From assembly GCA_937981555.1 (NCBI GenBank), contig CALJOK010000009.1:1-48575 (forward strand): a DNA stretch of 48,575 bases. The letters are read 5' to 3'. Under the pieces are notes generated by a model, which was not told where the DNA came from, made no database searches, and saw only the letters and a list, made by a program, of their open reading frames with translations. A program made the position numbers and the translations under genes. The number at the start of each line of letters is the position of its first letter. Position 1 is the stretch's first letter. The DNA comes from an uncultured Saprospiraceae bacterium. Its GTDB lineage: Bacteria > Bacteroidota > Bacteroidia > Chitinophagales > Saprospiraceae. Positions 30,277-38,830 of this stretch are shown piece after piece.

Positions 30277-33111
30277 TTATCTTTTCAATTCAAATCGTCT
30301 TCTAATCCAACTCATCGCTAATCCGAACATCATCATGATAGAACCAGCCCAAAAGAAATTTATTCCAGGGAAAATGATCGCCTCAAAAACAATGTAATCT
30401 GTTCGAAGTGAATTGGTCGATAACTCAATTGGATAAGTCATATTAGCTTCAGACTGAGCAATACCAATACTCATTTTTCCAGTTGTAGGATCAATTTTAG
30501 TGAATTGGAAATTCAATCCATCAGCTGCTAATTTATCTTTAATCATCATTGGATTCATTTTTCTAATCAAATAGATTGGTTGAACGAATTCAGATTTTGA
30601 TTCTCCATTTTTTGTCACTTTTAGAATTGCACCTACTGCGATATCATCTTTCTCAGGTTGATAATTTGGATGTTTTGGATCACGAGCCACTTGTTCTAGT
30701 TGGACTTCATAACCATTGAAGTTGATGGCATCACCTTCTTTTAATTCAAAATTTTGATATTCCAAATTCATCTCTGTAGCAAATACTTTATCAAAAAAGC
30801 TAGTGGGTAATTTCACTTTAAATGCTAAATCATTGATTTGAATAGGGTAGGTGTAAACCAAATTATTCCTTAAAACAGCTACCGGATTAGCTTCGTAATT
30901 TTCGGGTTTTCCAAGTTGCTGGATTTTTATTTTTGCTCCAATAGCAAGATCTTTTTCCTTAGGCTCATAATCGGGATGAGTTGCATTTGGAATAACCGAT
31001 TCAATAGAAAGCAGAAAACGATTGATCATCGTAGTATCTGACAAAACTAAAGTATCAACGAAAGTCATTTCTGAACCAAGTGGCACTTCAATAATTCGAT
31101 AATTTAAACTGTCTTCCATTTTTTGCGCCTCTTCTCGATCAGCTTCTTTTTTAGGAAGGGTAGCGATATGTGTAAAAATATCTTTATCCAAATAATGTTT
31201 AGTACTTGGATTGTAGGCCGCAACTTTGACTAATTTATTATCAAATTGTGCAGTTGGATGAACTGTGAAATCTTCCAGGACTTTTCCCTCTTCGCCTAAT
31301 TTTTTAAAGTTAATATCATATGTTCGAAGGTTTGCATTCATGGAATTACCTTGATAAGTAATTTCATAATCATTGAGTAGAGCAGGTTTTCCTTCAAAAA
31401 GAATCACGTTACGTTTCAACATTTCCTCATTCAATAAACCTCTTTGCGTAAACGGATCAGTTGAGATATGTTCTTTGTTCAATCCTGATGCTAAAATTCC
31501 AACGATCATTAATCCAAAGCCCACATGCGAAATGACTGAACCAGCTACTTTTAAATTTCCTCGAATGAAAGTAATGAGGTAATCTAAATTAGTCACCACC
31601 GCAAATATTCCACTAAATAATAAAATTTGATATTGCCAAGCATAAACGTTTATCCATTGAGCTGCAGCAAAAGTCAAAATTGCAGCAATCATCAAGGTAA
31701 TGCCTAAGTGTATAAAATATTTTTTCGAAATAGCTCCCCAGTTTGCTTCCTTAAATCTAAAGAATTGTGCTGCTCCTGTAAGTAACCCAATAAAAACCCC
31801 AATCCACAATTGGTATTTATTATGATGTTCTACAGGATCTTGAATCACATAACCATCAAAACCTGGCTGAAATAATTCTGCAATTTTATTGTAAACGGGA
31901 AGCGAAGTCGAAGCTGTAATCAAGCAAGCTGAAAACAATAAAACTAACGAACCAATAAACATCCAAAATTCTTTGGAAGCTAATGCTTCTTCTTTTTCAA
32001 TTCGTGGAATAGATTTTTGTTTGACAAAAAAGATTGCAAGTGGAACGATAAAAAAGAAAGCAGTAAAAACCAACAACTGTCTTTCCAAACCCATTTCTGT
32101 AAATGCGTGAACAGAAGTTTCTCCCAAAACACCACTTCGTGTCAAGAAGGTAGAATACAAAATGAAAAAGAAAGTCATTAAATAAAAAAGGTAAGTACTT
32201 CTAATCGAATGTCCAGTTGCTCTTGCCACCAAGTGAGTATGAATTCCAGCGACAATTAAAATCCAAGGAACCAACGATGCATTTTCCACCGGATCCCACG
32301 CCCAATATCCTCCAAAAGTCAATGCTTCATAAGCCCAAGCTCCACCCATCAAAATTCCAGTTCCTAAAATTGCTCCTGAAAACAACGCCCAAGGAAAAGA
32401 CACTTTCAACATCTCATCATGTTTACCATTCCACAAACCTGCGATGGCATAACAAAATGGAATGGTGGTCGAAGCAAAACCTAAAAACAATGTAGGTGGA
32501 TGGATCGTCATCCAATAATTTTGAAGTAAAGGATTCAAGCCATTTCCATTCAATAAATCTACATAATCAGCCTGAGCGAAAAGAGGAATATTCATCGTGT
32601 CTCTCAACATCATCAGGGGATTCGCTCCAATTTTTGTTTCAAAAATATAGACTCCTAAAACCATCGAACCAATAAAAAATTGAACTAACGACAACACCGA
32701 CATGACAGGTGCTTCCCAATTTTTAGCTACTCGAATTAAAATAAATCCAAGGATCACATGCCAAAACATCCAAAGCAAAAAACTTCCTTCTTGTCCTTCC
32801 CAAAATGCAGACAAAATGTATTTCATTTCCAAATCGTCACTTACATGAAGTTGCGCGTATTGGTATTCATACATCCGAAAATACATCACATAAAAAATGC
32901 AACCGATTGTTACAAAAAGACTTAGACCGTGAACGATGTAACCGAATCGTCCCATTTTTAACCAATTACTTGCTTCCGCTGATTCTTTCTTTTGCTCCGC
33001 AAAATAGTAAGCAATGGTTGCTAAGAAACTTGCAACAAAAGATAAGATTATGGTCAATCGACCGATTTGACCTGGCAATAAATGTTCACCAATATATTGG
33101 ATTTCGTCCAT
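30277..33111 (-). CDS. ccmF: Cytochrome c heme lyase subunit CcmF (large form)
   Basis: This 944-residue membrane protein has the CcmF/CcsA hallmarks: WEGQEGSFLLW (about 104-114), HPP (about 204) and the WWD heme-handling domain GGAWAYEALTFGGYWAWDP (255-273, extending to VENASLVPW). It has many helices, with His residues near the end of that set. The C-terminal 350 residues form a long soluble insertion with two repeated stretches (KEKDLAIGAKIKI and EKDDIAVGAILKV, a pair of similar beta-domains) before a final helix (WAGSIMMMFGLAMSW). It is much larger than the roughly 650 residues of proteobacterial CcmF. It ligates heme to apocytochrome c after delivery by CcmE. Confidence 0.93.
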   Translation of the reverse strand: MDEIQYIGEHLLPGQIGRLTIILSFVASFLATIAYYFAEQKKESAEASNWLKMGRFGYIVHGLSLFVTIGCIFYVMYFRMYEYQYAQLHVSDDLEMKYILSAFWEGQEGSFLLWMFWHVILGFILIRVAKNWEAPVMSVLSLVQFFIGSMVLGVYIFETKIGANPLMMLRDTMNIPLFAQADYVDLLNGNGLNPLLQNYWMTIHPPTLFLGFASTTIPFCYAIAGLWNGKHDEMLKVSFPWALFSGAILGTGILMGGAWAYEALTFGGYWAWDPVENASLVPWILIVAGIHTHLVARATGHSIRSTYLFYLMTFFFILYSTFLTRSGVLGETSVHAFTEMGLERQLLVFTAFFFIVPLAIFFVKQKSIPRIEKEEALASKEFWMFIGSLVLLFSACLITASTSLPVYNKIAELFQPGFDGYVIQDPVEHHNKYQLWIGVFIGLLTGAAQFFRFKEANWGAISKKYFIHLGITLMIAAILTFAAAQWINVYAWQYQILLFSGIFAVVTNLDYLITFIRGNLKVAGSVISHVGFGLMIVGILASGLNKEHISTDPFTQRGLLNEEMLKRNVILFEGKPALLNDYEITYQGNSMNANLRTYDINFKKLGEEGKVLEDFTVHPTAQFDNKLVKVAAYNPSTKHYLDKDIFTHIATLPKKEADREEAQKMEDSLNYRIIEVPLGSEMTFVDTLVLSDTTMINRFLLSIESVIPNATHPDYEPKEKDLAIGAKIKIQQLGKPENYEANPVAVLRNNLVYTYPIQINDLAFKVKLPTSFFDKVFATEMNLEYQNFELKEGDAINFNGYEVQLEQVARDPKHPNYQPEKDDIAVGAILKVTKNGESKSEFVQPIYLIRKMNPMMIKDKLAADGLNFQFTKIDPTTGKMSIGIAQSEANMTYPIELSTNSLRTDYIVFEAIIFPGINFFWAGSIMMMFGLAMSWIRRRFELKR

Positions 33112-33160
33112 TTCTGTTTTTAAATTTTGGAGGTTTTTTCAGTAGAGAGTTTTTCGTGGA

Positions 33161-33195
33161 TAGTTTTCAGCAGGCAAACTGCTTACTGAAAACTA
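33161..33195. other. Hairpin between ccmE and ccmF
   Basis: TAGTTTTCAG and CTGAAAACTA are perfect arms, with an inner GCAG/CTGC stem. It may adjust relative expression of the two genes. No T-run, so not a full terminator. Confidence 0.55.
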
Positions 33196-33204
33196 CCTAT
33201 TGAT

Positions 33205-33606
33205 TTATCCTTTTTCATTTTTCAAATACACTTCTTCATCCTTATATTTCGAAGGACATTTTAGTAGAATTTCGGATGCTAAAAATTCATCACCTTCCAT
33301 TTTACCAGTCAGTACTATTTGCTCAGACAATTCGAAATCTTGTGGTTTCCCTTGATTCAAAATTACCTTTCGTTCTTCTTTATTATCATCCACCATGTAA
33401 AAGGTAAAATAATTCGGATCTTTTAATTCGTCGTAAACAATCTCTTTGTCTTTGACCAAATGCCCAACCACTTTTACTTTACCTTCTGTGCCTCGTGCAT
33501 CATCAAAGTTAGCGTAAGTTGCTACCTCTCCACCAGCTGTGATGATAAGGTAAATAGCAATGCCGATCATAATCATTCCGATAAGATGTATCTTTTTCAT
33601 AATCAA
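33205..33606 (-). CDS. ccmE: Heme chaperone CcmE, CxxxY type
   Basis: This 133-residue protein has one N-terminal membrane helix (about 5-22) and an OB-fold (about 35-116) with the family's VVGHLV...YFTFYMVD and KVILNQGKP...VLTGKM. The canonical CcmE heme-binding HxxxY is replaced by Cys117-Pro-Ser-Lys-Tyr121 (LLKCPSKYKDE). This is the known CxxxY variant described in archaea and some delta-proteobacteria, in which Cys binds heme. It passes heme to the CcmF encoded 93 bases downstream. Its start is one of two nearby Met (MIMKK). Confidence 0.92.
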   Translation of the reverse strand: MIMKKIHLIGMIMIGIAIYLIITAGGEVATYANFDDARGTEGKVKVVGHLVKDKEIVYDELKDPNYFTFYMVDDNKEERKVILNQGKPQDFELSEQIVLTGKMEGDEFLASEILLKCPSKYKDEEVYLKNEKG

Positions 33607-33629
33607 TAGATTTTATAAAACAAATTTGA

Positions 33630-33735
33630 TTCTTAAAAATATTTCGTGTTTAAGGTCAAGCCAAAGTTGAAAGCAATACTTCCTTTGGTCGCTTATGATT
33701 TCAACTTTGGTTTGACCACGAAATCTTTTTAAGAA
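33630..33735. repeat. 106-bp snap-back (MITE-like) element
   Basis: The left half pairs with the right half as outer arms TTCTTAAAAATATTTCGT / ACGAAATCTTTTTAAGAA (one mismatch) and inner arms GGTCAAGCCAAAGTTGAAA / TTTCAACTTTGGTTTGACC (one mismatch), with a 6-base bulge on the left. The loop of about 26 bases reads through. It lies upstream of ccmE. Confidence 0.65.
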
Positions 33736-33812
33736 AGTTGAATTTTAGCAAAGATAAGATGTGTATAGTTGCTAATATTCTTTTTTATGTAAAATTTCAA
33801 AGGTTTTTGGAT

Positions 33813-34397
33813 TTAATTCCAAGTAATTGGGGGAGATTCTGATGAAATCATTTCGCCATTGCTTTTAGTGAATTGGATGGTAAAAATATGAGGTTCATTT
33901 AAATCATCAGGACGATCACTAGTGAAAATGGAAAGATTAGAATTCTCCCTTTGTAATTGGGGAAAAGTTTCTTGCGTTGCATCTTCTAAAGGAATTGTTT
34001 GACCAGAATCATTTACGGTCATAATTGAATTGAGTGAAGTGTTCGCAGGAAGGCTTGAATTGAAATCCTTATTGGAGAAAATTTCGATTTGTTGGATAGG
34101 GAACTTCCAACCGGCATCACCTGGTTCAGCACAAGAGCAGGCTGTTGCAGTATTTATTAATCCTAAATTCCAGCAAGGGGAATTATTTTCGGCTAAAAAG
34201 TAAATAGAATCTAAAGTAAATTGAAAAGAAAGAGCTTCATTGGAATTAAGTATTGTTTCTTCTACAACTACTTCAATTTTTCTATAATCGAAAAATTTTA
34301 AAGTTACATCAGAGCAACCGCAATCATTACAGCCATCAATAATGAGAAGAAAAAAGTAGATAGAAAGGACTGCTAAAATTTTTGTCGTTTTTTTCAT
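33813..34397 (-). CDS. Secreted lipoprotein, possibly DUF5034-like
   Basis: This 194-residue protein has a signal peptide with lipobox IIDGC (Cys at about residue 23), followed at once by a Cys-rich NDCGCSD. The rest is beta-rich with further Cys (SPCWNLG, ACSCAEPGD). It resembles Bacteroidota lipoproteins in the DUF5034 group, but I am unsure of the family. No catalytic residues are seen. It is followed 17 bases upstream in the transcript by an outer-membrane barrel gene, so it may be part of the same unit. Confidence 0.75.
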   Translation of the reverse strand: MKKTTKILAVLSIYFFLLIIDGCNDCGCSDVTLKFFDYRKIEVVVEETILNSNEALSFQFTLDSIYFLAENNSPCWNLGLINTATACSCAEPGDAGWKFPIQQIEIFSNKDFNSSLPANTSLNSIMTVNDSGQTIPLEDATQETFPQLQRENSNLSIFTSDRPDDLNEPHIFTIQFTKSNGEMISSESPPITWN

Positions 34398-34414
34398 GAT
34401 AGATGTTTTTTAGT

Positions 34415-35020
34415 TTAAAACTTTATTCGAAAACCAGTTTCTAATCCAACATTATACAAATGCTCTTCGACATCAATTGTTGAAAATGTTTGTGTAAAAT
34501 GATATCGAAAAATAGGTTGGAAAAAAATTGCCAAATCAAGACTATAATTATAATCAAATCCAACTGAGACGAAAGCCGAATGATGCACAAATCGTTCATT
34601 TCTAAAATCATCAATATCAAAATTCAGATTAATCAGAAACCCAATTCCTAGTTCTGAGAATAATTGAATTTTTTTTGAACTGTAATAATATCTTAACGCT
34701 AAAGGTATTTCCAAAAAATTATGAAATGTAGAAATGGAATCAATATAAATTTGGTAGCCCGTTTTTAAATATCGGATTCCAGTTTTTAGCGCAACTTTTT
34801 CTTCGTACAATTCTCCTAAATAAAAATTGAAATTTAAGCCATATCGAAAACCAGTTCTTTTTTTATCATTTAAATTTCGAGTTTGTAGACTAAGAAAATT
34901 ATCAGATTGCAATGTTCGGTAAGATTGCTCTATTGAAAAGACTGGATCAATAGACATTTGAATTTGCCCAAAAGATAAGATGGGAAAAGCGGATAAAAAT
35001 AGAATTAGTTTTAAGGACAT
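34415..35020 (-). CDS. Outer membrane beta-barrel protein
   Basis: This 201-residue protein has a signal peptide (about 1-18, ending SFGQ) and alternating beta-strands with Tyr/Phe girdles (RYGLNFNFYLG, TGIRYLKTGYQIYID, IPLALRYYYSSKKIQLFSELGIGFLINLNF, LETGFRIKF at the end). This is the usual look of the outer-membrane protein beta-barrel (PorT-like) family. It may be co-transcribed with the lipoprotein gene downstream. Confidence 0.82.
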   Translation of the reverse strand: MSLKLILFLSAFPILSFGQIQMSIDPVFSIEQSYRTLQSDNFLSLQTRNLNDKKRTGFRYGLNFNFYLGELYEEKVALKTGIRYLKTGYQIYIDSISTFHNFLEIPLALRYYYSSKKIQLFSELGIGFLINLNFDIDDFRNERFVHHSAFVSVGFDYNYSLDLAIFFQPIFRYHFTQTFSTIDVEEHLYNVGLETGFRIKF

Positions 35021-35055
35021 GGCTTTATTTAAAAAACGTTTTTTTCAAAAAATAT

Positions 35056-36228
35056 TTATTCTGATTCCGTTTTTAACAAAGCCACTACTCGCATGGTCAC
35101 CAGCAAAATTATAGGAAATACTGCCGCATGAAAATCCTGAGGTAATATTTTCCAAAATAAAACTAACAATACATTTACAATGAGTGTAAACCATAAATAT
35201 TTTTTCCAAAAACCAGTTAAATTATTTCGTAAAATATTGATAGCCAGTAAGATATGAAGAGGATTCATCCAAAGCATATTTAAGTTTTTGTGGCAAACTT
35301 CATGATCGGTTCCTACCCACATAAATACAAAAAGAGCGCCTGATAATCCTAAAAGCAAAAATAAAGTAAAGTCAAAAACTTTTGTAAATGTATTGTTTTT
35401 TATAACAAATAGAAGTCCAGTTAAACCACATAAAATCCAAAAAAGAAGCAAGGGAGTAATACTGAAACCAGCAACACTTGCAGGTTTCTTTTGAGGCACA
35501 ATGATCGAATTAGGTTGGACAAGTGGCTCCGAATTTCGAAGCGTACCAAAGGTGAAGTTCTGAGAAAGATGATCTGGTAAATAGGTCTCTCCTTCAAAGT
35601 CAGCTATTTCATCTGCAGGCATTCCCAAAATCAAATCCATTCCAAAATCCGCCCAAGGACTTTTTGGATAAGTACCTCCATCTATATAATAGTCTAGTTG
35701 TTGTCGATAAGTAAGGTATGTTTTTTCAGGAATGGCATAAGTTAAATTTTGTCCCAAAGTATCTTTCAATACATCAAATACTCTGCTGGAACAATTATCA
35801 TAAAAGAAATCATATTGATAGTAGGCATTTTTAGGTTTGGCATTATTGAGCAAATAATTGAAAACTGTTTGTTTTTCAGTTGCGTTAAAGTTGAAAACTT
35901 GCTCGATGACTGATCGATTTTGAACAACATATTGATATTCAAATCTTCGATATTGGTCTACACCTAATTTGTATAATAATTTTCCTCGGACAAACTTGAC
36001 AACAAAATTAGGAGTATCGAAATCAAAAATCCCATAATTAAAAACCAAATCGAGACCTTGCGAAGGATCTTTCACACGAACTGCCGTATGGCCAAATAAT
36101 TCATAAATTGCTTCTCCTGGCGAGCAAGTCAATAAACTGATTTTGGCTTCTGAACTTAAAGGTCTAGTTTGAGCCGAAATACTTCCACAAAAAAAGATTA
36201 AGATAAATAGGAAGAGAAGTTTTTTCAT
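35056..36228 (-). CDS. DUF4105 (Lnb-like) membrane protein
   Basis: This 390-residue protein has a signal peptide and an N-terminal DUF4105 domain (about 25-205): LLTCSPGEAIYELFGHTAVRV, FNYGIFDF and FFYDNCSSRVFD with the conserved Cys. Four to five membrane helices occupy about 265-385. DUF4105 proteins are lipoprotein N-acyltransferase-like (Lnb), which makes the second acylation of lipoproteins a plausible role; this is inferred from the family. It is read away from the neighbouring ftsE-like gene. Confidence 0.88.
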   Translation of the reverse strand: MKKLLFLFILIFFCGSISAQTRPLSSEAKISLLTCSPGEAIYELFGHTAVRVKDPSQGLDLVFNYGIFDFDTPNFVVKFVRGKLLYKLGVDQYRRFEYQYVVQNRSVIEQVFNFNATEKQTVFNYLLNNAKPKNAYYQYDFFYDNCSSRVFDVLKDTLGQNLTYAIPEKTYLTYRQQLDYYIDGGTYPKSPWADFGMDLILGMPADEIADFEGETYLPDHLSQNFTFGTLRNSEPLVQPNSIIVPQKKPASVAGFSITPLLLFWILCGLTGLLFVIKNNTFTKVFDFTLFLLLGLSGALFVFMWVGTDHEVCHKNLNMLWMNPLHILLAINILRNNLTGFWKKYLWFTLIVNVLLVLFWKILPQDFHAAVFPIILLVTMRVVALLKTESE

Positions 36229-36254
36229 ATTATTAAAACCTGTATTTTTGATTT

Positions 36255-36965
36255 ATGAGTAATAACGAACAGCAAATTACAAATAATACTATAGTAAGTC
36301 TTACCAATGTCTCCATTTTTCAACAAGAAAATAAGGTGTTGGATGAGGTGAACCTAAAAATAGACCGAGGAGAGTTTTGTTATTTGATAGGAAAAACCGG
36401 TAGTGGGAAATCTAGTTTGCTAAAAACATTATATGGTGATCTAATTTTTAAAAATGGAATTGGAGAAGTTGCAGGTTTTGATTTAAGTCAATTGAATCGA
36501 AAATCAATTCCATTGTTAAGAAGGAAATTGGGAATTGTCTTTCAAGATTTTAATTTATTGGAAGATCGTACGGTGGGAGAGAACCTAGATTTTGTTTTAC
36601 AAGCTACAGGTTGGGAAGATGCAGCCGAACGGAAAAATCGAATTAATGATATTTTAACTGATGTAGGTTTATTTCATAAAAGTTTTAAAATGCCACATGA
36701 AATTTCTGGTGGAGAACAACAGCGAGTCGTCATAGCCAGAGCTTTGTTGAATTCACCGGAGTTAATTTTGGCAGATGAACCTACTGGAAATTTAGATCCA
36801 GAAACGAGTGATGAGATTTTATTTTTACTTCGAAATTTAGCTCGTAATAATAATACTGCGGTGATTTTTGCAACGCATGATTATAGGATTTTAGAAAAAT
36901 TTAATGGGCGAATTATTCGATGTCAAAAGGGGAAAGTTTTGGACGAAGAGAATTTCGTTTTTTAG
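36255..36965 (+). CDS. ftsE: FtsE-like ABC transporter ATPase
   Basis: This 236-residue ATPase has Walker A GKTGSGKSSLLK (about 48-59), Q-loop VFQDFNLLEDRT, signature ISGGEQQRVVIARALL, Walker B ILADEPTGNLDP and the His switch ATHD. The match to FtsE/LolD-type cell-division or lipoprotein ATPases is good: NLDP and VIARALL are typical of both. FtsE works with the membrane protein FtsX to regulate peptidoglycan hydrolases, but no ftsX gene lies next to it here. It is transcribed divergently from the DUF4105 gene and ends at a strong terminator. Confidence 0.85.
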   Translation: MSNNEQQITNNTIVSLTNVSIFQQENKVLDEVNLKIDRGEFCYLIGKTGSGKSSLLKTLYGDLIFKNGIGEVAGFDLSQLNRKSIPLLRRKLGIVFQDFNLLEDRTVGENLDFVLQATGWEDAAERKNRINDILTDVGLFHKSFKMPHEISGGEQQRVVIARALLNSPELILADEPTGNLDPETSDEILFLLRNLARNNNTAVIFATHDYRILEKFNGRIIRCQKGKVLDEENFVF

Positions 36966-36985
36966 GATAAGAAACGGTAGAAATT

Positions 36986-37034
36986 AAAAATGAGGCCTTT
37001 CAGATTTTTAGAATTTGAAAGGCCTCATTTTTTT
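36986..37034 (+). terminator. Terminator after the FtsE-like gene
   Basis: AAAAATGAGGCCTTTCA and TGAAAGGCCTCATTTTT form a perfect 17-bp stem around a 13-base loop, ending in a T-run. Confidence 0.93.
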
Positions 37035-37371
37035 TAGAAAAATTGGTTCCCATTTATAACAATACATTTACAAACCTGACTTTATAGGATAAGTAAAAAA
37101 CGTATTGCTATTTTTTAACATAAAATTAATTGACTTTTTGTAAAATAAAACTCACCTTGAAACTGTTACTAATTTGTATTATGTCGTTAAGACAAAAAAA
37201 AGCTATAAAATAAAAATTCTAAAACTAAGTTTCAGACGAGATTAAAATCACTTTTCTAATCTTTTGATTTTTCTCTGATGATTTACTAATCAAAACAAAA
37301 CATATAGAAAAAAAAATTACCATTCTTTATTTTTCCAATTAATTTAATTTAATACTACTGTATTTCTTAGC

Positions 37372-37438
37372 ATGTTTCTGTGATGTATCTCAGGATTGAG
37401 ACTGTGTTTGTAACAATACAATTACAAGTCAGAAACAT
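37372..37438 (+). ncRNA. Candidate folded RNA (three-way junction)
   Basis: A 9-bp closing stem (ATGTTTCTG 37372-37380 with CAGAAACAT 37430-37438) surrounds two hairpins: TCTCA-GGAT-TGAGA (37388-37401) and TTGTAA...TTACAA (37408-37427). Together these make a three-way junction. Pairing is by eye; neither expression nor conservation is known. It may also be a cruciform DNA site. Confidence 0.35.
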
Positions 37439-37565
37439 AAGAGCATTTTTGTAAAAAAAAAAGTCTCAAGCAACGTTTTGAATTATTTCTGCATATAATG
37501 AAGTAAGAAAAATAACGAGATAATAATTTTTAAAAAATAGCTCGCCCTGATAATTACAAAAAGGC

Positions 37566-37587
37566 ATTTCCATAAAAGAATGGAAAT
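37566..37587 (+). other. Short hairpin in the large gap
   Basis: ATTTCCAT and ATGGAAAT form a perfect 8-bp stem with a 6-base loop; no T-run follows directly. Confidence 0.4.
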
Positions 37588-37650
37588 AAGAATAGAAAAT
37601 AAAATTAGAAGATCGACTAGTTTTTTTTATTTTTTCTTTTAGATTTTGGA

Positions 37651-37722
37651 AGATGTTTAAATTTATTTTTTTTGCTGAAATGAAATTATATTTTGTTTTT
37701 ATCTTTTTTGTGAAATTATATT
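37651..37722 (+). CDS. Possible leader peptide of 23 residues
   Basis: A frame with the GGAAG-like sequence before its ATG encodes MFKFIFFAEMKLYFVFIFFV followed by KLY. It is hydrophobic and Phe-rich, which can arise by chance in T-rich DNA. It might be a leader peptide of the downstream barrel gene, but this is speculative. Confidence 0.15.
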
Positions 37723-38016
37723 AAAAATTGACTACGTATTTGTATTGTTAGTAGAATATAATTTTAACATTTAATTTTGAAAAAAGTAAGATGAAATTAC
37801 TTTTTATTAAAAATAAAAGCAGTTATTTGCGCCCAGTTTGAGAAAATGACAACTAGTTTTCTTTTTTTTAAAATAAAAAATAAAACGTAGGGGGAATTCA
37901 AATTTCAAGTGTCTTAGGAATATATAACTTATTTAAAATCAAATTTTTCGCTCAATTTTTTTTTCAAAAGCTAGATCATTAAAACTATTAACTAAACTAT
38001 TTAAAATCACATCACC

Positions 38017-38694
38017 ATGAAAAACCTATTTGTAATTCTATTGTTATCAGCCAGCGTAATGGCAAGTGCACAAATCAATTCATTCTCAGTAAGCGTTGAC
38101 GGAAGTATTCTTTTTTCTGAATATGCGATGAGTCGTTCAGGTAATGCAGGAACAACTGCAGGCGTTCGATTCGAACTTCCAATTGATCTTCCAGTAGGGC
38201 AAATTGCCATTAGTTCAGGCTTAGAAATGTCCAATTATGGAAAGCAATATAACTATAATGACATGCGAGTTGTTGGAGGAGAAGATCCTGGATTTCCAGT
38301 AATTGATGTTACTCGATTCGAATATAAGTATGTGGCAATTCCTTTGCGATTGAAGTATACTTGGAGAATGGTTTATGCTCAAGTTGGAGTAAAAGCAGAG
38401 AGATTTCAAAAGCAAGATTTAGTAACGGAAGGTACAATGTCTGATCCAGCTTATTTGGATAAGCCTCTTTTGGAAATTGATGATATTCGAGAGAAAAATC
38501 TTTCTACTGAGTTTGCTTTAGGTTTCAATGTACAGATGCCAAATCGTCCAAATTTTGGAATTTACTTCGAACCAAATGTGAGTTATATGACTAAGTCAAT
38601 TTTCAAAAATTCAACTTTGGAGAATAACCAACTTTCTTATGGATTAAGAATTGGAGCAAAATATACTTTCAAAAATTTAGGACAGAGAAAATAA
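38017..38694 (+). CDS. Outer membrane beta-barrel protein
   Basis: This 225-residue exported protein has a signal peptide (about 1-19, ending SAQ) and a beta-barrel body with alternating strands (FEYKYVAIPLRLKYTWRMVYAQVGVKAE, FALGFNVQMPNRPNFGIYFEPNVSYM), ending QLSYGLRIGAKYTFKNLGQRK. It is a typical opacity-like/outer-membrane barrel of Bacteroidota. Its long leader sits at the end of the 1.05-kb gap, so it may be under leader control. It ends before a strong terminator and repeat copy A. Confidence 0.82.
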   Translation: MKNLFVILLLSASVMASAQINSFSVSVDGSILFSEYAMSRSGNAGTTAGVRFELPIDLPVGQIAISSGLEMSNYGKQYNYNDMRVVGGEDPGFPVIDVTRFEYKYVAIPLRLKYTWRMVYAQVGVKAERFQKQDLVTEGTMSDPAYLDKPLLEIDDIREKNLSTEFALGFNVQMPNRPNFGIYFEPNVSYMTKSIFKNSTLENNQLSYGLRIGAKYTFKNLGQRK

Positions 38695-38791
38695 AATTCA
38701 ACTGCGAAAGCAGTTCCATCATAAATAGAAAACAATACCCTTTTTTTAGAACAACACACCTTATTTTGGTATCACAACATCCTTAAAAACC

Positions 38792-38830
38792 AAATCCTCG
38801 ATAGTCAATGATTGTCGGGGATTTTTTTTA
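38792..38830 (+). terminator. Terminator after the barrel gene
   Basis: AAATCCTCGA and TCGGGGATTT pair with one wobble, with an inner CAAT/ATTG pair, and are followed by eight T. Confidence 0.88.

Larger units (their letters stand above)
36966..38016. other. 1.05-kb gene-free, AT-rich gap
   Basis: No plausible gene of useful length is present. The gap holds the ftsE terminator, a 17-base near-repeat (TAACAATACA-tTTACAA at 37057 and TAACAATACA-aTTACAA at 37411), a candidate three-way junction (37372-37438), a hairpin (37566-37587), a short hydrophobic reading frame (37651-37722) and two copies of TGAAATTATATT (37681, 37711). The long leader region probably feeds the barrel gene at 38017. Confidence 0.6.

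Noticed and set aside
36966-38016. A protein-coding gene in the large gap
   Set aside because: All frames are broken by frequent stops; the longest sensible frame is the 23-codon one, which may be chance.
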